Position numbers and translations under genes: made by a program
Shown: in pieces, positions 23,001 through 33,260 of the stretch
How positions within the stretch are numbered: the stretch's first letter is position 1
Layout of the letters: every line of letters begins with the position of its first letter
NCBI GenBank assembly: GCA_023053545.1
Contig: JAKZAN010000004.1
Coordinates: 8,866,001 to 8,930,000, forward strand
Direction of reading: 5' to 3'
DNA: 64,000 bases
Source of the DNA: Lepidurus packardi
Lineage: Eukaryota > Arthropoda > Branchiopoda > Notostraca > Triopsidae
Notes under the pieces: model-generated
Seen by the model: only the letters and a program-made list of their open reading frames with translations
The model's database searches: none
What the model was told of the DNA's origin: nothing

Positions 23001-26000
23001 AAGGGGGTCTCAAGTGTTTGCTTAATTATATAACGCTCGAAGATTTAAGGTAAGCTGAGCTAATAATTCCAGGGAATGATAAGATTTCTTGATTGCTCAA
23101 AAAGATGACCGGATTCAACTTTGACCTTAATTCGTTTTTTTTAAAGAAAAGCAAGAGTTATTATTAAAGTAAGTTTAACACGGCACACATTGCATATTAG
23201 AAGTAGAATTAAAATTATAATATATAATATATGCCGAAAGCTTCTCTGGCTTAAAGGTTAAATCAACATTAAAATAATTAAGACTGCCTAGAATAAATTT
23301 GTACAGCTTGAACCTTGACTTTATAAACCTCATTGTAAAGAATAATGTTAAGGAAAATTTAGTAATTTTATTTCAATTAACGTAAATGAAAGGCGATTCC
23401 ATGAATTTCGAATTCCCAATCAGGCGATTAAGCCTGCTCTAAATAACAAAAAATTATTCTAGAGAACAATGAATTCTTAGTGGAATTAGCTGAAGAGTTT
23501 TGCAATAAAATCATCTAAAAAGGCATTTAAATTCAAGGAAAAATTCAAATCTTTATTCTATAGATTCCTGATCTTAATCCTGATTCTAACGTTAATAAAA
23601 ATAAAAAATAGTAACAAAAAGCATTAGGAAAAAAATTAACTATCTTGGATGGAATTATTCGATTTGCGTTTGTTATATTATTAGGGAAAAAACGTAAGTT
23701 CCAGTTAAAGCATGTGAGTTAATAACTGTTCATTGACTATGAATTTCGACTTTGATTCAAATAATCCTGACCTCCTTTTAAGTAAAAGTGAGCTAATTTT
23801 AGAAAAGGATACAAATATTTAAATTCGAATTAAAATAAATTTAGAAAATTTTTAAATTAAAAAATATGACTAATCGAAACAGATTTTCGACTTCAGGTCA
23901 ATAAAATCCATTAAAAATGGGCGTTTCCGAATTCCACTTTGTTTTCTATTGTTTGTTATTTTTTTTTTTTAAAAAAAAAGCTACGTGGAAAAAATGGTTT
24001 CCAAGGCCGACGTAATAAGGAGGCCTAATAATCAGGGACAATAGTATGCCTGGGGCAAACGTGGTCATCATTGAGAACCCATTCCGAGCCCTACTTTTGC
24101 GGGTTTCTCCCCCCACCCCCTCAATGACCTCTCCCAATCCCCCCCTCCTTTCTCCATTCCCACATACACGCACACGCACGTCCACATACATACATACACT
24201 CAACCACACACGCGAGATGAAGCAATCTCTCGAGACTTTTTTCTTTTCCTTCTTCTTTCCTCTTTTTTTTCTCATTGAAACTGCACGCAGAGAAGCAAAC
24301 GAAACTGCTACAGCGCATTAAGGGCCAACTTTTGACGTCACAAGGCCGGACCAAACAAGTTGTCCACGCTGTGACGTCATCGACATTGAGCAATCCGTCT
24401 ACTGTGATGTAGTGCGTGTGTGTATATTTGACACAACTTCTCGAGCCTATTGGCTTGCCTAAAAAAGGCTAACATAACAATTTCTCGTCTTGTCTGGCTC
24501 TTTCTCTCTTCTATTTGGAAGACTCTTTCTTAAAAACATTGAAAAAAAAAATAAAAATAGACAAAATTCCAACTTGTTGACGCACCTGACCTTCGCCCCT
24601 GTTTGCAGCCTATTCAATACTCCTACAAAATTTCCCGGACTCGATACCCAAAAATGTCGAGTTTTTTCCCTTTCACTTTTTTTTATTGGTGCGTAATGTC
24701 AAGAAAAGCTTCAGAAATTCATTTCCCAGGAAAAGAGACTTATGTTGGCGTGAGAATTCCTCCACGTGTGTGTATGTGGAGTATCTGAGCAAAAACGGGT
24801 ATAATGTCGTTACTCTCTGGTTCTCTCTCTATTCGAGATGAAATGCACACCTTTTATTATGGCCCCCCTTCCCCCCCACCGCCGTCTTTTTCCACCCCCA
24901 TTTTTTTCAGTTGAATCCGACCAGAAAGTTTGAAATAAGCGACTATCAATTTCGACAGAAAACGCCCTGATGCCTTTTTGCAACTCCTAACCCCCCCTTT
25001 TCCCATCCCGTAGACGAAAAAGGGGGACGCTGACGAAGGGAGGTAACGTTAAAGGAAACTTCCAATAGTATTTACAAGGATGTGTGCATGTGTGTAGTAT
25101 GTGTAGTGCAGAGTTTGTCTGTGTTACATACGTGTGTGTGTGAGTGTGTGATGAACGATGCTTTCCCAACATTTCAGGTTGATAAATGGAGCGCCACCAA
25201 CTTGCCTATCACGCATATTAATCACCCCTCTCTCTCTCTACCTACTTTTTTTTTTTTAGAGCCACCCCCTTTTCCCTCCGTCAACTTTTTAAAGCTTCCC
25301 CTTTTCAGAAACTCCTTTCCTCCTTAAATTTCCGCAATGGGAGACACGTTTTTACCTGACCTGTTTATTTTAAAGTTTGACGCAGATAGGCGTAGGATGG
25401 AAAGGACGAGATGGATACCAAAGAAAAGTTCCAGTTAGGTCAATATAGGCCATGTGACCTTATCTTTTATGATAATGGCCCTTCCAAGGGTTGAACCTAT
25501 CTTACCTCAAATTTTGCAAACATACTACGGGACATTCTTAATGCAACTTAAGCGTGGAATGCTCTGGAAAAACAAATCAAAGTCACTAATTGATTTAAAG
25601 TAGGTTAAAAAACGAGGTCAAGCTGATGGCATCAGTATGCTGCGACGTTTGTAGAATGTAGGTTTTGCAAAAATAGTTAATTTACAATCGTAAAATGAAG
25701 TTTGAGAAGTTTGAGAATGCGCATTACTAGGGCAATATCGAATACTCATTACCATTAGCTTAAAACGACGTTACATAGGTTTAAGGTAGTTTCAAAGCGG
25801 GGTCAAAGCAAGCAGACGACCTTTTTAGAATCTCTCCCAATCTCGAGAACATACTAGTGTCACTCAATGCAAGCATACAAAGAAAACGTGAAAAATTAAA
25901 TGAAATATTTAAAAAAAAAAAAAGTTAGAAACGAGGTCCAAGCGGTGCCCGTTTATAGCTCATTTAATTTCGGGTAAAATTGATTCGGTACGCGGAATTT

Positions 26001-29000
26001 AGTAAAGAAATCCGACAAAAGTGTCACATTGATTTAAACTAGTTAGAAATGAGGTCACGATAAGCCGGTGACCTTTTTCTAATCTCACCCGATTTCGCCC
26101 AAATAACTAGGTCGCATTCCTAATCCAATAAAGTGATACAGACGAAAAAACTTGAAGCGTCTCTTCAAATGGCAATGCTTCGCTTCGCTCCGCGAATGGC
26201 GTCGCTTTAAATGGGAATTTTTAAGGGTCGAATCAGCGACCTAATGACTTTCGGTCATGCTGGGTCACCAAGCCAAGGGCCCTTTTTTCGCAATGGGCAC
26301 ATCAGATGGCGTGGCGAGTCACCTCCGGGAGCAAAATTCTGGCTTGGTTCCATTCCAAATACTCTTTCTTTACCCCCTTACCCCCCAAACATTGGGAAAC
26401 TAGGTCAAGCCAGGTCAGTTTCAGGTCCGGAGTCCACTTTCACCAGACACTAGGCCTTTCCAAACTATATACACACACATACTCCAAGAATACGGTACCT
26501 ACATCTTACTATAGCCCTTCCCTAACTCCCCCCAGTTTAAGGTGGGGGGGGGGGGGGGGGGAGTCCGGATGCCAAGATTCTCGTTGGGTCTTGGCGACTC
26601 TTGGGAGAATGCCTGGACCGTTCTACCTCAGCAAAAGGCACTAAAAATAACCGACAACTCCCTCTCCTTTTCCTAAAATGAAACGGGTCGTCGTCTATTA
26701 CTTTGGCCCCTTGAAAACTTAACGGTATCCTTTTTTTCTCGTCTCTGTTCCTCAATTCTGCCGACTCCCCCCCAATAACCCTTTCCCCACTTTTCGAGAC
26801 CTTCCCTAAAAGTCTGCAAAACCCCTCTTTTCGCACAAGTCCCGTTAGGTCAAAGAACCCCGCCCCTTTATTCGCTTTTATCGCGTCGCACGTCTTCTTA
26901 GCCCTCGATAACCCCTCTTTTCCGAACCAGACGAGTTCTCACCACTTTAGCAAACCCCCCGAAAAAATGTAACTTGCCGTTTTTATTCACTTTTTTTCGA
27001 ACTGAACACCTGGATATTTCTTTGCACCCCCATCCTTTTTAACCCCCAGATTATTTCTCTCATATTTCTCCTTTCCACATTCGCAGTTTTGGATCCAAAA
27101 AGGGGCGAAAAGGGAAGAAAAAGGGGTAAAGAACATGCATGAACTCACCCTCATCCTCTTACATGCATTACTTCGGCCGTCCACGCATGTCTAGCACCCT
27201 CTTTTCTTCTTCTCTAAACCCCCCTCCCTCCTCTCTTTTTCCTTACTTCGTTTCGCGCTTTTCCATTGTGCAGGACTATCTAACCCTAGTTCTTGTTGGC
27301 GAAAGTGGGCAAAAATTTCAGCCCTCGCTAACTCAACAAGGAGAGACCTTGGATGTAACCTTGGGTCGCCCTTGTCTAATCTTCCTGCCACATTTCTACC
27401 CTTATTCTTCCCTGGTGTCCCCCCTTTTTCACCCCTTCAGAATTTACCAACAGAGAACAAAAAAGAAGAGAAAAAAAAACGGCACGGTTTAACCTGACCT
27501 CAATTATTTTGGATTGTGCGACCAATACCTTAAATGGTTGGGATAATACTCGGAAAGAAAAAAAGGAAAAAGGTCAGGGTTAGAAATTCCAATGGGGTAC
27601 TTTTTCTTTTAATGTTGTAATCTTCCGTATTTGGCTTAGAATCCAAGGGATGTTAAGAATGCTGCCAAAAATTCGCTTTTTTTTTGCTTTATAGTTTTCC
27701 TGCATTTCCCTTTTGACTCACACTATACGAATTGATGGGGCTAAAGGTACAACTACCCCTGAGAGTATCGATTGATGGGGGCCCAAGTATCAATCCTCCA
27801 CATGTATACTCTCGCTCTCCTTCTTTCTCTTGTCCCACTACCTCCAAATACACACACGTGTGTATAAGGAGGGATAGAAAAAGGTGGCGAGAAAATGCGG
27901 GTTTTGCTTGAAACACACCTGTTAAGACTGCGGGGATCCATCTTCTTACCCCCCACCCCTTCTTTACCCACTCAGCCAACGCCATTTCTAATTACTCAAA
28001 GAAAAACTTCCACAGAGTTCAACACGGATACATGGTTAACAAAAAATATGCCCAAAATCCTGGGGAAGAAAACTGGTTCATTTTTTGTATCTAAAGAAGT
28101 CCTTCAATTCAAAATAAAATCCCATAGATATTCGCAATGCACTTTCTAGTTCAGTAATGCAGTGGAAACCGCGTAACACAAAATTGAAGGGACCGGAATA
28201 TTTTTTCGTGTTATAAAGAACTCGTGCTAACATGTATGCAAAAAACCTAGTTAAAAAAAACTGTCGTGGTAACAGAGCTAATACTCAAGTTTATACTCGT
28301 ACATTGACAGTCTATACACTTTAAAGCACAAATAATAAATTTTAAAGCATTTAAACAGACTAAATAAAATGAAACGATTTGAGTGTCCGCGGATTGTTGG
28401 GATGAGAAAGACAAAAATTTGAACCAAAGTCAAGGATGTTGCTAAGGCTCGACAACCCTTCCCACTGGCAGAGGGAGACGGTTGGTAAGTAGACAAAAGT
28501 ATTTTGTCGTCCAACAAATTTTTTTCGCAACAAAACTACCTTGTCGTTCCACCAAGACGCGCAATTCTTTCGTCGTAAGTGGTTTTTGTTCGTGTCAAAG
28601 GAGACAAATGTACAGAACTGCATAGCGTTTTATCAGGACCGGAATACCGTTACACAGGGTTTTTCGTGCTTTTCGGTTTCGTGTTAGACGGTTTTCACTG
28701 TATTTGGCTTTTTTTTATTTCTCAAGTTGTAGGGATAATCTAACTTTTTTTGAGTGATTTGATGTCTTCATTGCTAGCACTCAATGTCTGGCCTTTTCGC
28801 GACTTGGAAGATCTAGGACTAGCAAAGGCAGTCAAGCAGAAATGAAAGTAGAAGTTGAATTCATAGACGAAGAGATAAACGACGCACTACTTTTCGGATA
28901 CTACCTCTTTTATCATTTTTGGACTGACAAAAAAAAAGTTTTCAAAATTGACGCTTTTGAAGGAACGTACAAGTTCGCTAATGGTGGCCAGAAAGTTTGA

Positions 29001-30216
29001 ATCATTACTCATGTCTTTTGAAAATTCGGATATAACGGGGGCCGGGTGCGGGAGGGAAGACTTTACACAATGTGAAAAGGTGTCTCCCTTCATTTCCACC
29101 CCTCTTTTTATTACAATTTTCCGCCCAATTCTCTACGTTATCAGAAGACAAGTATTGAGAAAGTACGGCCGTTTTACGGCGGATAAACAGGTGAGTTGAT
29201 AACAGCTTATCACTCTCTCACGTGTGGCGCATAATAGTTAAGGGAAATACATTTTACGGCATAGCCTCGTTCAAAACTGACACGTCATAAACATAAAAGC
29301 ACTTTTCTTTAGCTTTCCAGAAATACGTTCCCTACTAAAAATACTGTAGCAAAAGAATTAGACAGAAAAGGGTGTGGCTTATACTACCTGTTTCCCTTCC
29401 AATAAGAAACCAACCCGCCCTCCGTTGACCCTCTTTTCTCTTCCATTTTTTTATTATTTTATTATTCCTAGAAATTATTTAGTCAAGAGTCATCGTGCGA
29501 TTCTAGGATTTAGTATGCGAAGTAACTCGCTATTTGTCAAGGTGATTTTCATTCCTTTTTTTTAATTGGAAAGGGGCCTACTAGTGTAATTAAGCTCTAA
29601 ATATTCATCCCCAACGCTCTTTGAGAAGGACTTTTTGTTGACTGCTTTTCCCCACAACGCGGAAAAACGTGCGGGGCATGCGTGGTACCTCATTAATTAA
29701 GAAAAGCCCCTCGAGAAGTGTTCTCTCGCTCACCTTCCAGCCTGCTGAAGAGTTGGAATCGCCTTTATCCTTGAAATAGGGCACATTTTGCACCATCCAG
29801 TCGTAAATCTGCGACAAGGTGAGTCGCTTGTCAGGCGAGTTTTGAATCGCTTGCGTTATCAAGTCTGCGTAAGACATGTTGCCCCAGGCGTTGCGTCGCG
29901 ATGAGTTTTTCTTAGCTGCCGCCGCTGCTGCTGCTGCCGCGGCGCTGTTGCTGTCATTTGTCCCGTTCCCAACACAACTGGCGAGCCCGGTGGACCCGCT
30001 TAGGCCGAGCGGGTCACTCAAACCTGCGGACCCCGGACCGCATGACGCTACATGTCCGCCTGGACCCAAATGTTCCAAATCCACAACCACATCTTCATCT
30101 TCTTCTTTGATATCGACAAAATTATCCGGGCGTGGTAAAGGCCACGTATTGGAGCGGGCTCGCTGCTGCGGTTCGAAACTGAGGTCCAGATCCAAATCCA
30201 AATTTGGATCCATCAT
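20036..30216 (-). CDS. foxo: Forkhead box O transcription factor
   Basis: Four phase-0 coding exons (30216-29734, 21772-21590, 21380-20751, 20659-20036) give 639 residues. FOXO is the insulin-pathway effector that is excluded from the nucleus by Akt. All three Akt sites are visible: RARSNTW near residue 20, RRRATS just after the forkhead, and RPRASS in exon 3. The forkhead spans exons 1 and 2 ([14 protein letters not shown], then [43 protein letters not shown]), followed by the basic nuclear-localisation stretch KKRGRVKKK. Exon 1 has a run of about ten Ala and exon 3 a run of seven Gln. The C-terminal activation region [19 protein letters not shown] is conserved. An in-frame ATG at 30246 adds ten residues; I prefer MMDP at 30216, the usual insect-type start. 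Intron 1 (7,961 bp) interrupts the forkhead. Confidence 0.95.
22352..22377. promoter_or_regulatory. Octamer ATGCAAAT next to an E-box palindrome
   Basis: ATGCAAAT (22352-22359), a POU-factor octamer, is followed eight bases later by the 10 bp palindrome ATCACGTGAT (22368-22377) centred on an E-box. Both are perfect matches inside FOXO intron 1. Function is inferred. Confidence 0.25.
24160..24215. repeat. CA-rich microsatellite
   Basis: An imperfect run of CACA, CATA and CACG units in FOXO intron 1. It is simple-sequence DNA with no sign of coding. Confidence 0.7.
24333..24379. promoter_or_regulatory. Two perfect CRE palindromes
   Basis: TGACGTCA occurs at 24333-24340 and again at 24372-24379, 31 bases apart, in FOXO intron 1. 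This is the full-length CREB/ATF site. Two exact copies this close are unlikely by chance, but nothing else here proves enhancer activity. Confidence 0.35.
25081..25152. repeat. TG-rich microsatellite
   Basis: An imperfect TG/TGTA repeat in FOXO intron 1, interrupted by short unique stretches. No coding sense is seen. Confidence 0.7.
25590..26140. repeat. Degenerate repeat cluster carrying AGGTCA half-sites
   Basis: At least four diverged units share a head of the form TTAGAAA-GAGGTC. The heads lie near 25601, 25786, 25921 and 26040, so spacing is uneven (185, 135 and about 118 bases). The first and last units also share TTGATTTAAA just before the head. Two units contain TGACCTTTTTCTAATCTCACCC-like text downstream in diverged form. 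The AGGTCA core recurs (25615-25620, 26052-26057) with near matches in the others. Confidence 0.55.
26402..26428 (+). promoter_or_regulatory. DR4-type AGGTCA direct repeat with a third imperfect half-site
   Basis: AGGTCA at 26402-26407 and 26412-26417 are separated by four bases, a DR4 arrangement recognised by several nuclear-receptor dimers. AGGTCC follows at 26423-26428 after five bases. It lies in FOXO intron 1, about 260 bases beyond the degenerate repeat cluster. Receptor binding is inferred. Confidence 0.35.
28160..28700. mobile_element. Non-autonomous DNA transposon (MITE), pogo/Tigger-like
   Basis: The left end reads CAGTGGAAACCG then TAACAC. The right end, reverse-complemented, reads CAGTGAAAACCG then TAACAC. 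The two therefore form imperfect terminal inverted repeats of about 30 bases. CAGTG-starting ends with AACC and TAACAC text are characteristic of the pogo/Tigger branch of Tc1/mariner, which duplicates a TA target. Here the flanks are TG on the left and TA on the right, so one flank has probably mutated. A GGACCGGAATA segment recurs near both ends inside the repeats. The 541 bp body encodes no transposase that I can recognise. It sits inside FOXO intron 1. Confidence 0.65.
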
Positions 30217-32045
30217 GGTAATTGGGTAGAGCGTTCCGGAACGCACTTTTTTGTTTGATTAGTACCTTTTCTCTCTTTTTCTGCCTTTTTATGAACCCCC
30301 CACTCTCGAACTTAACAACCTTTTCGCAGTTAACCTTGAAAAGGAAAAAAAAAAACAAGAAAGGTCTCTTTGAAAAGGTTTGGAGGGGCTAACTTAGCAC
30401 GGGTTTAGGAGGCCCAGTGATTTTTTGTTGTGTTCCGTTTACCCTGACTCGTCAGGCAGGCACATGGCCAACAACGCACTTGCCGTCCAATCACAGCTGT
30501 TACAATATAAACTTAGTAAATGAGGGAATTATTAAGTTGCAAGTAAAGGTGTCCTCGTATGGGTCAAATGCTGATGCAGAACACGTCGATTACAAGTCAG
30601 GCGAGGGAAGTGTGTATACTACTACTACTACTTCTTAGTTTCAAGTAGGCAGTACAGGAGCGGAGAACTGGGTAGGCAAACGTTCGTTTCCTTTCTTTCT
30701 CCCCTTGGTAACCCTTTCACTCGGACGATTCAAATATGTACACCGTTATGTTGAGTTTTAGGAAAAAAACAATTGTAACTGGGGTCCCTGTCGAGGGAGA
30801 AAATGCACTATTTTGTTCTTATGAGTCGACTCGATACGCCGGCTGTGGGGTTTAGAATACATGAATTCAAAACATTCTTGGCAGTTTCTAGTTAAGAGCT
30901 TCAACATCAGCTCTGCTTTCGATGTTCACTCACCAAGGCCGCGCAGCAACTAAAGCGGGGAAACCGGGCGCCGTGCCAGTCAGTCAAGTCTCCTTACGCC
31001 CGCCGCCCTGAAAAATAAAGGCTGCACATGGCGTCCTCAATGCCATCTACTAGAGAGAGCAAAACTCAAACTGGGAAATAATTGCGAGGGTTTTAAGCGG
31101 TACTTTCAAAATATGTTATTTTATCTGACGCCAACCCATTTGCTTTTTATTCCTTTGCACTTAATAGTAAAGAGAAGGTGGCTACCACCTTCTAAAAGAA
31201 AAATTGGTGTTAACGGATCCTTTGATAGAAGTCTTTTTTCTTGATTTTCTTTCAAAACGGGAGAAAAATACAATTCCGAGCCAGAGCCAGACATGTTCGT
31301 CAAGAGCCCCGGTGTAGCGTCAATACTCATCTGCAATCGGCGTTCAAGTGTGTGTGCCTCATTAAAAGTTGCAAGGAGCGCGAGGAAAAGGTGGCTTGGA
31401 TGGGAGCAAACTTGGTCTAGCTTCGTCTTGTACAAAGTTCAGGAGCAATTCGCCAATTTCGCCAGGGAAGAACCTGACCAAACTCGGCGAATAGGTTTCC
31501 CCGTGAGCCCCCACCTCGTCCCCCTCTCATACTCAAGTTAGGAAATCTTGGGCGAGAGTAAAAGCGCCAGTGGGTAAACACGCGGGCTCCCCAACATAAA
31601 CAGGGCCAATACCAGCGTTAACTCCCTTCCCCTTCTCACAAAGTCGCTCATTTGCATAGCCCCAGCCACAAAAGAAGGACGGAATGGAAAAGGAGCGAGT
31701 GGTTTGCAACTTGTTGCAATTTGCAACACGCGCAGAGAGCTTGTGTATGCTATGCATATGTGTGTGTGTATATATGTATGCGCTGCTGGCACTGGCCAAA
31801 TGTCTCGACTCCGGGTTTATAGAGTACGATGACTTGACAAACTCGGCGACTTTTCTACTTTTATTACGTTTCCACGTCTCCATTTCCACACACGGACCAA
31901 GCCAAGCAATCCAATTAACTAAAACTGCCGCGTAGTAAAACGATCCAACTGGATGCAATCCTAGACTCGGGAGTTCGCTCATAGAAAATGACACCAAAGA
32001 TATTAAAAACTTTGCGAATCAGCCGAGATAAAATGAATGATATTC

Positions 32046-32084
<39 letters not shown>

Positions 32085-32087
32085 AGC
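30217..32087. other. FOXO upstream region and MYCBP2 3' UTR
   Basis: No supported gene. 30217-31100 is upstream of the FOXO start codon and contains a short GC-rich island near 30940-31010 that could hold the promoter. A TTTATT near 31145, read on the minus strand as AATAAA, is a reasonable end for the MYCBP2 transcript and would give a 3' UTR of about 0.9 kb. Open frames at 31121-31435 and 31533-31997 lack splice or family support. Confidence 0.5.
32049..32082. repeat. 34-base A/T homopolymer
   Basis: An uninterrupted A34 on the plus strand. On the MYCBP2 sense strand it is T34, beginning five bases after the TAG stop codon. Confidence 0.95.
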
Positions 32088-33260
32088 CTAAAAAGTGTGG
32101 GCGTTTCTGCAAACCCCACAACCCAGTGCAAATTCTTCGCCCGTGGGTGGATGCTGCACGTGAAGAGGACACTCTTCTCCTTCCAACTGGTGTCCTTTGG
32201 GTCCTAAATGAGCCAAAAAGAACGTTCTAAGAGAGATAAAAACAGAGAAACTTAATTAAAAACAGGAGGATCTGCACCTGCTGGACAGGTAGGGAGCGAG
32301 TGTTTGGGCAATTCCGTAAGGTGACGAAAGTCGTCATGGCAAGCATTGCAGAAATGCGTAGTTCCAAAACAGAAGAACACCGCTACGGAGCAACAATAGC
32401 GGCATTTGTACTCGAGGAAGTCGGTGCCGTGTCGAGGACAGATCTGGGCTCTTGAAACATCGCTACAACCTCCGCAGACCAGCTCTGATTCATCAAACGT
32501 TTCGGCTGCTGGCCCCGCTTCTACTTCGCAACGTGCTTCGCCTCCATAATACGCCTAGAATATCCCAAAACAAACTTTAAGAATCATTTTTTAGCTAATA
32601 GTTCGAGCTTCACCTTCTTGCATTTAAAGCAAACGTAGTAAGCATAACGTTCCATCGCGAAAACAGCTGGATCCTTGCTCGTAACATCCAATCCTTCGTA
32701 TTCTAACCGCATAAGCGCTTTGCGGCGCACGTCAGCGTACAAATCGCGAATTGGAGCCAAAAACTGCGCTAATTGCTCGTGGTCAATGGGTACCTAATAA
32801 TGTCAAATTCAATTATTAAAGTAAAGAAACTGAATGAATCGAGCTTGTTTAAAAAATAGGCAATTAAATCATGACAACTAACCGAAAACTTCATTACGAA
32901 ACCTTAAATTAAATCAACTAAAAGATAATTACTTTGCAAATAGGGCAGAGAGAAAACCCGAAGGTGATACGAGGCCCCGCCCACTTCTTGGTCAACACAT
33001 TTCGGCCACAATGCCAATGGAAAACATGTCCACAGCCCAACTGATTAAGAAAATAATATTTAACACACAAGCCTTTTTTTTTATAATAATTTTCACAATA
33101 AGTTTTAACAATAAGTTTTCACTATAAGTTTTCACAATGAGTTTGCTATTTAAAGCTTTACGCGTGTTTCGAGAAATTAAGTTGGAGTAAATGTTAGACC
33201 TGGATTGCAGGAGCTGCGGAGACAGCGTCCGTGAAGCAGATCATACACATGTCGTCGGCA
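32088..33260 (-). other. MYCBP2: RING and tandem-cysteine (RCR) catalytic module of MYCBP2
   Basis: A RING begins with [17 protein letters not shown], passes [11 protein letters not shown] and ends CPICK (32940-33260). A helix with [15 protein letters not shown] follows, then the tandem cysteine region. Both cysteines of the known esterification relay are present: the one in GGEARCE (near 32535) and the one in [10 protein letters not shown] (near 32380). The human enzyme uses the corresponding pair to pass ubiquitin to Thr or Ser. All zinc-ligand Cys and His residues that I could check are kept. Confidence 0.9.

Larger units (their letters stand above)
21773..29733 (-). other. FOXO intron 1 (8 kb)
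   Basis: The intron runs from donor GTGAGC after GWK in the forkhead to an acceptor before NSIRHNL. No coding exon was found inside. It holds CA- and TG-rich microsatellites, a G18 run (26544-26561), a cluster of degenerate repeats with AGGTCA half-sites (25590-26140), two perfect CREs (24333-24379), an ATGCAAAT octamer with an ATCACGTGAT palindrome (22352-22377), and a MITE (28160-28700). It is 8 kb amid introns mostly near 100 bp, so regulatory content is plausible. Confidence 0.8.

Noticed and set aside
28887..29099. Minus-strand frame of 70 codons near the MITE
   Set aside because: Composition is protein-like, but there is no transposase motif and no matching exon; could not be supported.
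31121..31997. Several minus-strand frames between FOXO and MYCBP2
   Set aside because: They sit in the probable MYCBP2 3' UTR, have simple-repeat text (Tyr/Thr/His runs from a TG repeat) and no splice or family support.
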